Below are positions 1-8,092 of a stretch of 64,000 nucleotides of DNA, one piece after another; the first letter of the stretch is position 1, and every line of letters starts with the position of its first letter. Under the pieces are notes generated by a model. The model saw only the letters and a list, made by a program, of their open reading frames with translations. It had not been told where the DNA came from and ran no database searches. The position numbers were made by a program, and so were the translations under genes. The stretch covers positions 1 through 64,000 of the forward strand of contig DULR01000035.1 of NCBI GenBank assembly GCA_012840245.1, written 5' to 3'. The DNA is from Clostridiaceae bacterium. Its GTDB lineage: Bacteria > Bacillota > Clostridia > DSM-8532.

Positions 1-29
1 GGTACACAATTTATTAATCTTTCGACAAG

Positions 30-120
30 GTGTCCGGATGTGCCGAAATCAGTGTCCGGATAATTCCGAAATCACTGTCCGGATGTTTTCGAAAACAGTG
101 TCCGTATGTGTCCGAAATAT
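30..120. repeat. Four tandem 22-23 bp repeats, possible IS21-type terminus
   Basis: Four consecutive copies begin at 30, 52, 75 and 98. Each has the form gtgtccggat, a 2-4 base variable part, then ccgaaatca, so every copy is a hyphenated palindrome (tccgga / ttcgga). Multiple 20-odd bp repeats ending in CA are typical of the ends of IS21-family elements. No istA or istB gene is inside the window, so this is inference; the element body would lie to the left of base 1. It could instead be an ordinary intergenic tandem repeat. Confidence 0.4.
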
Positions 121-295
121 GCATGTTGCATATGTATTTGCCCCCATTGATGGCGCATTTGATGAAGGGGTATATTTCCAGTTCCCTAAAAAAATACTTT
201 TAATTACCGATAACGTTAAATATAAAAAGATATCAAACAATACGATATTTATTAAAAGCAATTCGGAGGCCGGTTTAGTTGTTATTCAGAAATAA
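119..295 (+). other. Short unrecognised open frame after the repeat cluster
   Basis: An open frame of 58 codons begins with ATG at the edge of the last repeat copy and ends in TAA. The predicted peptide (MHVAYVFAPIDGAFDEGVYF at the N-end) looks protein-like, with a mix of hydrophobic and charged residues. There is no visible ribosome binding site because the repeats occupy the upstream region. It may be the 3' remnant of a gene cut by a mobile element whose end is the repeat cluster. I do not recognise the family. Confidence 0.2.
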
Positions 296-394
296 TTATG
301 CAAAAGTCTGGCGTCTTGGATACATATTTACCATAGCTGACCCATGCATAGTTTTCTACAAGGCTGTATGATTTTTGAAGAATAATCATATAGA

Positions 395-443
395 AATACT
401 CTTTTCCGGTATTCTTGATGCAAAACCAGAAGAGAGTATTTTT
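395..443. terminator. Hairpin terminator after the metal ATPase operon
   Basis: An 11-of-12 bp inverted repeat (AATACTCTTTTC at 395-406, GAAGAGAGTATT at 429-440) with a 22-base loop lies just past the end of the minus-strand HMA-protein gene. T-rich sequence follows on both sides, so it may work in both directions. Confidence 0.5.
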
Positions 444-447
444 AGTC

Positions 448-660
448 TCATTTTATTTCGTAGCCCAGTTTAGTAATAGCTTTCTTTATTTCATCCAGCG
501 ATACTTTCTCCTCATCATAGCTAAGCTTTACCTTGCTAGAGTTGAACGACACGTTTATGCTTTCCTTATCCACACCGGCAAGAGCCTTTAATGCACCTTC
601 GATCTTCATGGCGCATGACGGGCAGGTCAGTGTTTCCAACTGGATATTAGCTTTTTTCAT
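448..660 (-). CDS. Heavy-metal-associated (HMA) domain protein, CopZ-like
   Basis: A 70-residue protein that is a single HMA ferredoxin-like domain. The metal-binding site is LTCPSCAMKIE, giving the CxxC pair at about residues 13-16, and the fold ends with the usual KLGYEI strand. Such proteins bind a soft metal ion through the two cysteines and pass it to a partner P-type ATPase. The start codon overlaps the stop of the upstream ATPase gene by four bases, so the two are translationally coupled; this free domain replaces the N-terminal HMA domain that the ATPase lacks. The metal (Cu, Zn or Cd) cannot be told from sequence. Confidence 0.85.
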   Translation of the reverse strand: MKKANIQLETLTCPSCAMKIEGALKALAGVDKESINVSFNSSKVKLSYDEEKVSLDEIKKAITKLGYEIK

Positions 661-2516
661 ATTTTACTCACTCCTTCTTTAAAGCCCAGCAGTCTCATCC
701 CGTTAAGTATGACTGCAAGAATGCTTCCTTCATGTACCAGCATGCCAATGGACATATTTACCCATTCACTGAAAAATATACCGGCCAGCAGAATCAAAAC
801 CACTCCGACTGCAATGACGATATTTTGCCTCATATTATTGGCCGTGGCTTTTACGAGGCCCAAAGCGTGGGGCAGGCGGCTGAAATCCGAGTTCATAAGC
901 ACTACATCCGATGTCTCGATAGCCACATCGGTCCCGTTTCCCATTGCGATCCCAATGTGAGCCAGGGCAAGGGAAGGACTGTCATTGACTCCGTCTCCAA
1001 CAAAAGCAACTATCCTGCCTTCAGCTTTGAGCTGCTTGATATATTCGGCCTTATCCTCAGGCAGCATGTTCCCGTGCGCTTCTGTAAGTCCAAGCTCCCG
1101 TGCCACCAGATCGACAGTCCCCTGATTGTCTCCTGAAAGCACTATCAGATTCCGTACACCGAGCTTTTTCAGCCTTTTGAGGTTTTCCTTGATCTCAGGA
1201 CGTACTTTATCCCGAATGCCTGTCAATGCTTGCAGCTTTCCGTCAACCGCTGTCAGAACGACAGAGTCTCCTCTTTCCACGAATTTCAGGATATCACTTC
1301 TGGCTTCTTCATCCAGGTGCACATTTTCTTTTTCCATCAGCGCTGCATTTCCCACCGCGACTCTTTGTCCATGAACCTGAGCGACGATTCCTCCGCCTTT
1401 TACGACCTCTGTTTTTTCAACAGCATATGTCATGATTTCACCAATATGCCTGACTATTGCTTTTGCCAAAGGATGATCCGATTCTTTTTCCACGCTTGCA
1501 AGATAACTCAATACCTCGGTGGTATCATCATATATTTTCATATCCGCAACTTCAGGATTACCTGTTGTCAGGGTGCCGGTCTTGTCGAATACAATGGTAT
1601 CTACCCTGCTGAAATCGCTTATTACTTCACTGCCTTTAAGTAAAACACCATGCCTTGCACCGTTTCCGATACCTGCCACATTTGAGACAGGCACACCTAT
1701 GACCAGAGCACCTGGACAACCCAGGACCAGTATGGTTATTGCAAGCTCGATATCCTGCGAAAACAGCCATACGATCACTGCGAGGACCAAAACTGCAGGA
1801 GTGTAGTATCTCGAGAACCTGTCAATAAAGCGCTCCGCTTCAGATTTCGAATCCTGCGCCTCTTCCACCAGCTCGATGATCCTGCTGAACGTGGTATCCT
1901 CACCTACTCTGTCGGCCACAATTTGTATGGTGCCGTTTTCCATAATGGTTCCGGCATACACTTTTGAACCCTTTTCCTTGCTGACAGGGAAAGATTCCCC
2001 TGTAATACTGGCTTCATTTATATGGCCTTCCCCCTGCAGAACAGTACCGTCAACAGGCACCTTCGCACCGGTTTTTACAAGCAGGACATCACCAACATCG
2101 ACCTCTTCTACTCCTACTTCTTCAAACTCGCCGTTTTCCATTTGCTTTAAAGCACTTTCTGGAGCCATTTCGGTAAGCTCCTTAATGGCCGAGCGTGTTT
2201 TGTTCAGTGTGCGTTGTTCGAGCCAGGCTCCGAACAGGAAGAGGAATGTAACTATGGCTGATTCCTCGAAGCTTTTTATTGCAAATGCTCCGACAACTGC
2301 TATTGTCACCAGGACATCAATACTGATGACCTTTACTTTGAGAGCCTGATAAGCCTGTATCAAAATTGGTGAAACACCCAGCAGGGAGGAAATGATAAGC
2401 AGCCATATAAACAGATCCATATTGCCTGTGGTCCACTTGCTTAAAAAGGCAACAGCGATCAGCACCCCGCTTATCAAGGTTATTTGGTTTTTACGACGCA
2501 ATATGAATCTCTGCAC
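657..2516 (-). CDS. Heavy-metal P1B-type ATPase with CPG motif
   Basis: An approximately 619-residue metal-transporting ATPase. Visible are the actuator loop TGES, the transmembrane metal motif in LGCPGALVIGVP, the phosphorylation site DKTGTLTTG, the SDHPLA histidine-proline signature of P1B pumps and the hinge GDGVNDSPSLA. About six membrane helices are seen and there is no N-terminal metal-binding domain, similar in size to Bacillus ZosA. The usual CPC is CPG, a variant that probably changes metal selectivity. I chose the GTG at 2516 because AGGGAGGTG lies directly upstream; a longer frame starts at 2549 without a ribosome binding site. It is the second gene of a three-gene operon. Metal and transport direction are not determined. 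Confidence 0.85.
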   Translation of the reverse strand: MQRFILRRKNQITLISGVLIAVAFLSKWTTGNMDLFIWLLIISSLLGVSPILIQAYQALKVKVISIDVLVTIAVVGAFAIKSFEESAIVTFLFLFGAWLEQRTLNKTRSAIKELTEMAPESALKQMENGEFEEVGVEEVDVGDVLLVKTGAKVPVDGTVLQGEGHINEASITGESFPVSKEKGSKVYAGTIMENGTIQIVADRVGEDTTFSRIIELVEEAQDSKSEAERFIDRFSRYYTPAVLVLAVIVWLFSQDIELAITILVLGCPGALVIGVPVSNVAGIGNGARHGVLLKGSEVISDFSRVDTIVFDKTGTLTTGNPEVADMKIYDDTTEVLSYLASVEKESDHPLAKAIVRHIGEIMTYAVEKTEVVKGGGIVAQVHGQRVAVGNAALMEKENVHLDEEARSDILKFVERGDSVVLTAVDGKLQALTGIRDKVRPEIKENLKRLKKLGVRNLIVLSGDNQGTVDLVARELGLTEAHGNMLPEDKAEYIKQLKAEGRIVAFVGDGVNDSPSLALAHIGIAMGNGTDVAIETSDVVLMNSDFSRLPHALGLVKATANNMRQNIVIAVGVVLILLAGIFFSEWVNMSIGMLVHEGSILAVILNGMRLLGFKEGVSKI

Positions 2517-2552
2517 GGTTTCACACCTCCCTGGTATTAGGCTGCTCACATA

Positions 2553-2864
2553 TCATTCAGAAGAGGAAGCAGCAAAATAAGCCTTATCCAGCTCACCCAG
2601 CATGTTATATACAGCCTCATAGCTTTCGCAAACATCATCGGGAACTGCATAACAATCGGTTATTTTACGCAAAGATGCGAACTCCTCGTTCAGCTCGGGC
2701 TTCCCTGCCCCGGCTTCCTTTGTCTTTCTCATGATCTCATCAAACAGCCTGCGTACTTCGTGGAATTCAGGATGATGATCCCCGTGGACTCTGTCTACGA
2801 CGGGAACATATTGAGCCAATATTTTTAAATACTCATCTGCTTTTTGTCTGAACTGATTCAACAA
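2553..2864 (-). CDS. Small helical protein with HGDHHPEFH motif
   Basis: A 103-residue, mostly helical acidic protein that opens the metal ATPase operon. I do not recognise a named family. Its clearest feature is a histidine-rich stretch near residue 27 (VHGDHHPEFHEVRRLF), which carries four histidines plus acidic residues and could bind a metal ion. Two cysteines lie further on (DCYAV, DDVCES). Translation seems to start at a TTG preceded by AAGGGA. The position in the operon, 36 bases before the ATPase start, suggests a role in metal handling or sensing; that is inference only. Confidence 0.6.
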   Translation of the reverse strand: MLNQFRQKADEYLKILAQYVPVVDRVHGDHHPEFHEVRRLFDEIMRKTKEAGAGKPELNEEFASLRKITDCYAVPDDVCESYEAVYNMLGELDKAYFAASSSE

Positions 2865-2899
2865 ATTATCCCTTCTCTCCGGTTTTATTCTACGATCTT

Positions 2900-2908
2900 A
2901 TTGTACCA
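2900..2908 (-). promoter_or_regulatory. Extended -10 promoter for metal ATPase operon
   Basis: On the minus strand TGG TACAAT forms an extended -10 (TGnTATAAT-like) about 36 bases before the TTG start of the first operon gene. The -35 region is poor, as is usual for extended -10 promoters. Confidence 0.4.
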
Positions 2909-3040
2909 GGATTCCGGAAAAATAAATTTGACACGGATCACAATTTTTTCAAAAAATAAAATAACAGCTTAAATATTTCAGCTGCATGGAAATCAAAATC
3001 TTAAAATATACATAAAGGATCTGCCCGATGTATGTCTGGT

Positions 3041-4021
3041 TTACACATGCCTTGAATCAAGAATCATCCTTGCCATTGCAAGCGCAATATCGAATATGTT
3101 TTTGCATGAATTAATTTTAGTATGATATCCGGTGCTCTTTGTTGTTTTCTGGCGGATTATAATAACTTCAGCTTCGCTGTCTTCGGAATATTCGGCCACG
3201 ATGCTTTTGGGAGTTTGTACGCACCGGACATATTTATTAAGACCAAACCCTTTTTTTGCTGTTATTACGCAGTAAAAGTAAGGATAGTTACTTCCCTGAA
3301 CAGTATTTATGCAGATTTGGGCCAATATCCCGTAAAAATCGTCAGGCCCATTATCAAATATGATGTTGAACCTGCAGTCGGTCGGGAAATTCTTTCCCTC
3401 TTTGTCTTCAGCAAGCAGCAATGAGGGGACGAAGCTCTCCCCTGCATATCTGTTCCTGTCAAAATGATTTTTCATCTCAATAATCATATCTGTTTTCATG
3501 TACAGGATGCCCTGGTACCCTTTGATCCTCATCCCATTGAACCAGAGAGACAGTACCAGTATTATGGAATCTGCAATAAAGATCAGCGCAGCGTTGCTGC
3601 CAATCGAACCGATCAGTATAAAAAATACCGAGATTATTACAATGGCTACGACTCCGAAAAACAGGCAGCCTACCCCATTGCTTATATCCATTGCATCCTT
3701 GTCCCATTGATTGATATCCTCTCTGAGCCTGTTTATCTGATGGACCTTATCCATACCGGTCCTTGTCCATTGGCCTTCGTCATTGCCGGCAGGAATAGGT
3801 TTGATGTTATGCCCCTTCACAAGATTTATCATAGCGGCAAAAATCAAAAGGAAAGCCCCCGGCCAGAAACTGAGGGATATTATCTGGATGAACAGTCCGA
3901 CAGCGATGCATATCAGATACAGCAGGATTCTAGCCGTATATGAAAGACTTTTCATAAAATAAAACTGCAAAGAATCCTGATCCTCCGGTGACGGAAATCC
4001 CGGTATTCTCCTGTTTTTCAT
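3041..4021 (-). CDS. Uncharacterised membrane protein of the radical SAM operon
   Basis: A 326-residue protein with four predicted membrane segments in two pairs, at about residues 32-68 and 118-160, followed by a soluble C-terminal half of about 160 residues with a beta-rich pattern. I do not recognise the family. It starts at an ATG behind GGGGAGGAG, only 16 bases after the radical SAM gene, so it is almost certainly cotranscribed with it and with the Cys/His-repeat membrane protein. A role in holding, exporting or binding the modified protein at the membrane is possible, but nothing in the sequence proves it. Confidence 0.6.
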   Translation of the reverse strand: MKNRRIPGFPSPEDQDSLQFYFMKSLSYTARILLYLICIAVGLFIQIISLSFWPGAFLLIFAAMINLVKGHNIKPIPAGNDEGQWTRTGMDKVHQINRLREDINQWDKDAMDISNGVGCLFFGVVAIVIISVFFILIGSIGSNAALIFIADSIILVLSLWFNGMRIKGYQGILYMKTDMIIEMKNHFDRNRYAGESFVPSLLLAEDKEGKNFPTDCRFNIIFDNGPDDFYGILAQICINTVQGSNYPYFYCVITAKKGFGLNKYVRCVQTPKSIVAEYSEDSEAEVIIIRQKTTKSTGYHTKINSCKNIFDIALAMARMILDSRHV

Positions 4022-4037
4022 AGAATACTCCTCCCCT

Positions 4038-5363
4038 TCAGCCCATTGAATCCCAGACCGATACTAATTCCTGACAGCCATGGGCGTTAAAATAAAGCGG
4101 ACAAGCTCCCTGACAAACTGCAAAATCCCTGCAGTCCCTGCATTTCTCAGGAGCTGCTCTTTTATCTCTTATATATTCGCTCCGCTTATTGAACCACAGT
4201 GCCTCAAAGCCTTCTTCCAACAGGTTGCCTACAGGCTCAGGCCAGCTGGAGCATGGAAGAATATTTCCTGTCGGGTCAACCGACAGCAGTCCTTCGCAGG
4301 CGCTGCAGCCTTTATTCCCAAAACCCGCTGCAACAGGGTTGAACAGACATAACGGCGTAGGAGAATACCACATATATTCAATACCTGCTTGCTGAGATAT
4401 TGACTGTATCCTGCTGACTATGTCGCCAATCTTACTGTATTCGACAGAAAGATCCTTTGATTCTCCGCGCCCTGAAGGAATAACCAGATTCGAAGAAAAC
4501 CTTTCAACTCCCAGTCTCCTGCAAAATTCCGGGTATTGATCCAGATTATCCTTATTCATTGAGCATATTGTAAAGTGTGGATGTACTATGATCCCGGCAT
4601 CCTTCAATGACTTGAGTCCATTTACCGATGCCTGGTGAGAGCCTTTGATACCTGTTATCCGATCATGCTCTTCGGGGATCGCCGATTCTATGCTGACCTG
4701 TGCTGAAGAAAGGCCTGCTTCCTTAAACTCCCTGGCTTTTTGAGGAGTGATCAAAGTACCGTTGGTAATAAGGTTGACCCTCATTTTGTTATGGTTTGAC
4801 GCATAGTATATAAGCTCCGTAAGATCCTTAAAGGTCGTGGGTTCTCCTCCTGTAAAGGAGACACTGGGAACCTCGGCCTCGTAACGAATAATATCAAGAA
4901 CTTTCTTAAAACCCGCCACATCAAGTCTGTTATCAACCTCATGCTGCGTACATGCAGCATAGCAGAAGCGACATTTTATGTTGCATGTATATGTTAATGC
5001 GATCTCAGACAATATGGGCAGCTTTATATAGCCCAGGCTGAACTCGGTCCTGTGTATGGCAGGAGTATTATAGTTTTCACATACGGCACCGTTCCACATG
5101 AGTGAAAAGTCCGTAAAAAAACGTTCCAGCTGTTTTTCAGTTTCATCGGGATCAGGTCTGGCTTTGATTATGTCCATAACCGAACCGCCCGACAGTATAT
5201 GGTCAATAACCCTTGCACCGGTGGGATTAAGCTTGAAAGCCTCATTGGGCATGCGTATTAACACATTGTCCTTAAGGCGCATATGGACATAGGGCTTTAT
5301 TTTTCTCAAAAAGTCATCTACCCATGCCAGTTTATGAATGCGCTTATTTTTTAGTATCTTCAC
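4038..5363 (-). CDS. Radical SAM/SPASM enzyme with PqqD-like N-terminal domain
   Basis: A 441-residue radical SAM enzyme. Residues about 25-90 resemble the PqqD/RRE winged-helix that binds leader regions of ribosomal peptides. The core has the cluster motif CNIKCRFCYAAC and the SAM-binding GGEPTTF. The C-terminal SPASM part has the cysteine pattern CSAC, CSSW, CRDC, CQGAC, consistent with two auxiliary iron-sulfur clusters. Enzymes of this build install thioether or other crosslinks on cysteine-containing peptides. The start is GTG at 5363, set by GGAGG six bases upstream, and it overlaps the TGA of the preceding gene as GTGA. A longer frame upstream only reads through that gene's repeat. The likely substrate is the adjacent Cys/His-repeat protein (inference). 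Confidence 0.85.
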   Translation of the reverse strand: MKILKNKRIHKLAWVDDFLRKIKPYVHMRLKDNVLIRMPNEAFKLNPTGARVIDHILSGGSVMDIIKARPDPDETEKQLERFFTDFSLMWNGAVCENYNTPAIHRTEFSLGYIKLPILSEIALTYTCNIKCRFCYAACTQHEVDNRLDVAGFKKVLDIIRYEAEVPSVSFTGGEPTTFKDLTELIYYASNHNKMRVNLITNGTLITPQKAREFKEAGLSSAQVSIESAIPEEHDRITGIKGSHQASVNGLKSLKDAGIIVHPHFTICSMNKDNLDQYPEFCRRLGVERFSSNLVIPSGRGESKDLSVEYSKIGDIVSRIQSISQQAGIEYMWYSPTPLCLFNPVAAGFGNKGCSACEGLLSVDPTGNILPCSSWPEPVGNLLEEGFEALWFNKRSEYIRDKRAAPEKCRDCRDFAVCQGACPLYFNAHGCQELVSVWDSMG

Positions 5364-7069
5364 CTTGCACCTCCGCTTACGCATGCAGAATGGCAGGCTG
5401 AATGACAAGCCGAATGACAGGCAGAGTGGCATGCTGAATGGCAGGCATCATGGCAGGCTGAATGGCACGCAGAATGGCATGCGTCATGGCAGGCAAACAC
5501 CCCCTTGTCCACAGCTGTCATTGCAGCAAATGAAGATGCCTTGTTTGTGTTTGTGTTAGTCTTTATTTTATTATGATAATTGCGATACCTCATGTGATTG
5601 TGTATGTGATGATGGTAGAAGAAATAGTAATGCCAGTAATAATGATAATCTTCCCTGTAATAACCTCTGTAATCCTCTTCATGATATTGTTCCTGATTAT
5701 ATGCGTCCTCGAATTTTTTCCTGTAGTACTCTTTGGTGGCTTCTATATCACAGTTCCATGTCTTGGCCCGTACACTGTCCATTAGCCATTTTATAATGCC
5801 TTCTGTTTCTTTTTCGCTGATTTCCTCATCCTCTGCAGCAGCATACATGAGCTTTTCATATTGGGGCAGACCGGTCAGATCCACTCCCTTTACCTGCCTG
5901 ACCCGGAGGGGATCTGTTGAAATGCCCTCCAGATAGCCTTTTTCGATGAGCTTGAACAGGATCATCGAAAGAATGGTATCATAGGGTACGCCTATAAGAA
6001 TGCCTGCCTCCACCTCATCAAGGTCGGTGACAACATAACCGTCCTTTCTGAATGATGCCAGCTCCAGCTTTGGGGCCGACCAGTCGTCTCTGGCCCACCT
6101 GACATCATCGTAATTTTTCTTAGCATTTACTGCCGAACGATGCTTAAGGCCTGCTAACAACACTATCCCAGCCAACAAAACTATGAAGAGAACTGCTAAT
6201 GTCCTTCTTTGCGAGGCTTCATCAGGCATGCTCCATCCGGGACTATATTCAATGCCAGGTTTATATGGTTTGCCGGGGTAAGTTTCAACCGGTTTTTCAA
6301 TAACCGGATCGCTGATGCTGGTTCCGGACATATCAGGGAAAAGGTCCTCCGAAATGTATTGCTGGATTCGGAAATGATACATTTGCCCCGGATTGTTCTT
6401 ATGCAGCAGCACCTGAGCCCGGGAAACCGAATCCAGTACTGCTGTCCTGTAATCGATCAGATATTCTTCGTTCATCCACGGTTCGGTGGCAAAGCCGTTC
6501 TGAAGAAGAAGCTCTTCCACTTCCTCTCTGGAAGCTGACTCTTCAGGAACCTCCAGCGGATAATCAACTGTTACCGTGTAATGGTCCATGGGTTCATCGA
6601 ACTGGACAGGAGCCCAGTTGAAAACTACCAAAGACTTACCCTCATCCGAAGCAGTTCGGACAAGATACCCTGCTCTGGCCATATCAGCTGCAAATCGGAT
6701 TTTATAGGTAAGATACTCCCCACCGTGACGTGTATTCCCGGAGTTTACAATATCCCACTTACCCCCTCCGAGATTTATAATATCTATATCAAATGCCTCA
6801 TTATCATCTCTGATAACACAGGAAAAATCATTATCAAACACAGGCTCAAGCCTGTCGAACCCTTCCAGGGTAAAAGCAAGCATGGTCTTTCCGGGAACCA
6901 GATTGAACCGCACCGTGTATGTTATAATGGCAATACCTGAGGGCTGGAGGATCACATCTGTTTCGACGAACCCCAGGTGGGCTATTTCAGATGCGTCTGC
7001 ACCGAACGGCGTCAAAACAATGAGGATCGCAGCTAATATCAATATTAATCGTTTTTTTATACTCAGCAT
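5360..7069 (-). CDS. DUF2207-like membrane protein with C-terminal Cys/His repeat
   Basis: A 569-residue protein. A signal peptide (residues 1-26) is followed by an extracytoplasmic beta-rich domain to about 285, one membrane helix (about 288-308) and a cytoplasmic winged-helix-like region. Next comes a Tyr/His-rich stretch (HYYWHYYFFYHHHIHNH) near 490-510. The C-terminus is nine CH(S/D)A tetrapeptides plus a tenth cysteine, ending VSGGAR. The overall layout resembles DUF2207 membrane proteins, but the tail is extra. By topology the tail lies in the cytoplasm, where the coupled radical SAM enzyme could reach it. The start ATG has AAAGGAG upstream. I infer that the tail is a modified, RiPP-like core fused to a membrane anchor; its biological role is unknown. 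Confidence 0.8.
   Translation of the reverse strand: MLSIKKRLILILAAILIVLTPFGADASEIAHLGFVETDVILQPSGIAIITYTVRFNLVPGKTMLAFTLEGFDRLEPVFDNDFSCVIRDDNEAFDIDIINLGGGKWDIVNSGNTRHGGEYLTYKIRFAADMARAGYLVRTASDEGKSLVVFNWAPVQFDEPMDHYTVTVDYPLEVPEESASREEVEELLLQNGFATEPWMNEEYLIDYRTAVLDSVSRAQVLLHKNNPGQMYHFRIQQYISEDLFPDMSGTSISDPVIEKPVETYPGKPYKPGIEYSPGWSMPDEASQRRTLAVLFIVLLAGIVLLAGLKHRSAVNAKKNYDDVRWARDDWSAPKLELASFRKDGYVVTDLDEVEAGILIGVPYDTILSMILFKLIEKGYLEGISTDPLRVRQVKGVDLTGLPQYEKLMYAAAEDEEISEKETEGIIKWLMDSVRAKTWNCDIEATKEYYRKKFEDAYNQEQYHEEDYRGYYREDYHYYWHYYFFYHHHIHNHMRYRNYHNKIKTNTNTNKASSFAAMTAVDKGVFACHDACHSACHSACHDACHSACHSACHSACHSACHSACVSGGAR
5381..5491 (-). repeat. 12-bp coding repeat giving CH(S/D)A tetrapeptides
   Basis: Nine 12-base units encode Cys-His-Ser/Asp-Ala, followed by one more Cys codon, at the 3' end of the membrane-protein gene. 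The DNA units are nearly identical, so copy number may vary by slippage. The protein tail holds ten cysteines and nine histidines spaced four residues apart, which would line up on one face of a helix. Confidence 0.9.
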
Positions 7070-7179
7070 TTCCTTTGCTCCTTTCCCTGGTAAATGCCTG
7101 CAGGGTACTTTTAGTTTAATACAATCCCGGCAATTTTTTAAAGAATTCCATCCGATCTTATGATATTAATAACAAGCAA

Positions 7180-7214
7180 GGTACTCCATGTTGAAACAAA
7201 GAGTACCCTTTTTT
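7180..7214. terminator. Hairpin with T-run between divergently spaced genes
   Basis: GGTACTC (7180-7186) pairs with GAGTACC (7201-7207), followed by C and six Ts on the plus strand. It lies downstream of the small lipoprotein gene on the minus strand, where the trailing T content is weaker. It may serve as its terminator. Confidence 0.35.
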
Positions 7215-7243
7215 ATTGGATGCAATTACCTTAATTATTCTGC

Positions 7244-7501
7244 TTATCTGTACAATCCATTTACGCTACTTCTTAAATATTTAAAGTAATCGGTCAGTTC
7301 TTCCTTCATTTCTTTTTTGCTGTCACTGAGACGGATCCCAAATTCATTTTTTGCATCCTTTTCGGAAACTGAAAATGTCGTGATACTAGAGCCCTTTTTA
7401 TACGTTATGAAGACTTCGCCAGGTTCAAGTTTGACTTTGGAGCATCCAACAAAAGATAAAGAAACAATAAGAAACAGTGCAATCAATGATGTCTTTTTCA
7501 T
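7244..7501 (-). CDS. Small predicted lipoprotein
   Basis: An 85-residue secreted lipoprotein. A basic, hydrophobic leader (MKKTSLIALFLIVSLSFVGC) ends in the lipobox FVGC, so the cysteine near residue 20 should be lipidated and the protein held on the outer face of the membrane. The remaining 65 residues are charged and show no family I recognise. The ATG at 7501 was chosen because AGGGA sits just before it; an in-frame ATG twelve bases upstream lies within that ribosome binding site. Confidence 0.6.
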   Translation of the reverse strand: MKKTSLIALFLIVSLSFVGCSKVKLEPGEVFITYKKGSSITTFSVSEKDAKNEFGIRLSDSKKEMKEELTDYFKYLRSSVNGLYR

Positions 7502-7663
7502 GTGATCCCTCATTCTTTATAAAATTGTCTAAGATGCCTTTGATAATAATATCACAATTTTTCTGATATTTACACCCGAAATATCATTTTTACCTGGTTT
7601 TTTAATTAAATCAGCTTTTTGTGGAACAATATACAGGATATCATTTTTAATGGGGGAGTTTCA

Positions 7664-8092
7664 TTGGTTGGAATTCTGTTTGCATTGCTTGCCGGATTAC
7701 TGATGAGCGTTCAGGGTGTCTTCAACACCCGTGTAATGGATTCTTCGGGCATGTGGGCAACAAACAGCTGGGTTCAGTTTTCGGCTTTCATAACAAGCAT
7801 TATTGTCTGGTTTTTTGCCGGCCGCGAGAATCTGTTTTCGGTATTCAATGTTGAAAACAAATTATATTTGCTGGGCGGAGTAATCGGGGCATTCATAACC
7901 TACACAGTAATTAAGAGCATATCAGGTCTTGGGCCTGCATTTGCCACAATGCTGATATTGCTGGCGCAGCTGGTGACCTCCTGCCTGATTGAAGCATTCG
8001 GTTTCTTCGGCACCGAAAAAGTATGCTTTGACTGGACCAAACTGATAGGTGTGGCACTGATGATCGCCGGAATCATTATTTTTAAAAAGTAG
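7664..8092 (+). CDS. YdcZ-family (DUF606) small DMT transporter
   Basis: A 142-residue membrane protein with about five hydrophobic segments. The start of the family is recognisable in LLAGLLMSVQGVFNTRV, followed by GLGPAFATMLILLAQLV and a C-terminal DWTKLIGVALMIAGIIIF helix. These match the YdcZ/DUF606 drug-metabolite-transporter half-size proteins, whose substrates are mostly unknown. I place the start at TTG 7664 behind GGGGGAG; a longer frame from a TTG at 7619 lacks a ribosome binding site. It converges with the MFS gene and overlaps it by eleven bases, so there is no room for a terminator between them. Confidence 0.75.
   Translation: MVGILFALLAGLLMSVQGVFNTRVMDSSGMWATNSWVQFSAFITSIIVWFFAGRENLFSVFNVENKLYLLGGVIGAFITYTVIKSISGLGPAFATMLILLAQLVTSCLIEAFGFFGTEKVCFDWTKLIGVALMIAGIIIFKK

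Noticed and set aside
5364..5432. A longer start for the radical SAM gene at 5432
   Set aside because: The extra 23 codons only read the CHSA repeat DNA in another frame (cysteine-poor, low-complexity residues), and the only ribosome binding site fits the GTG at 5363.
5381..5491. 12-bp repeats considered as a CRISPR or operator array
   Set aside because: They are in frame within a long coding sequence with a proper start and end, and units have no spacers.
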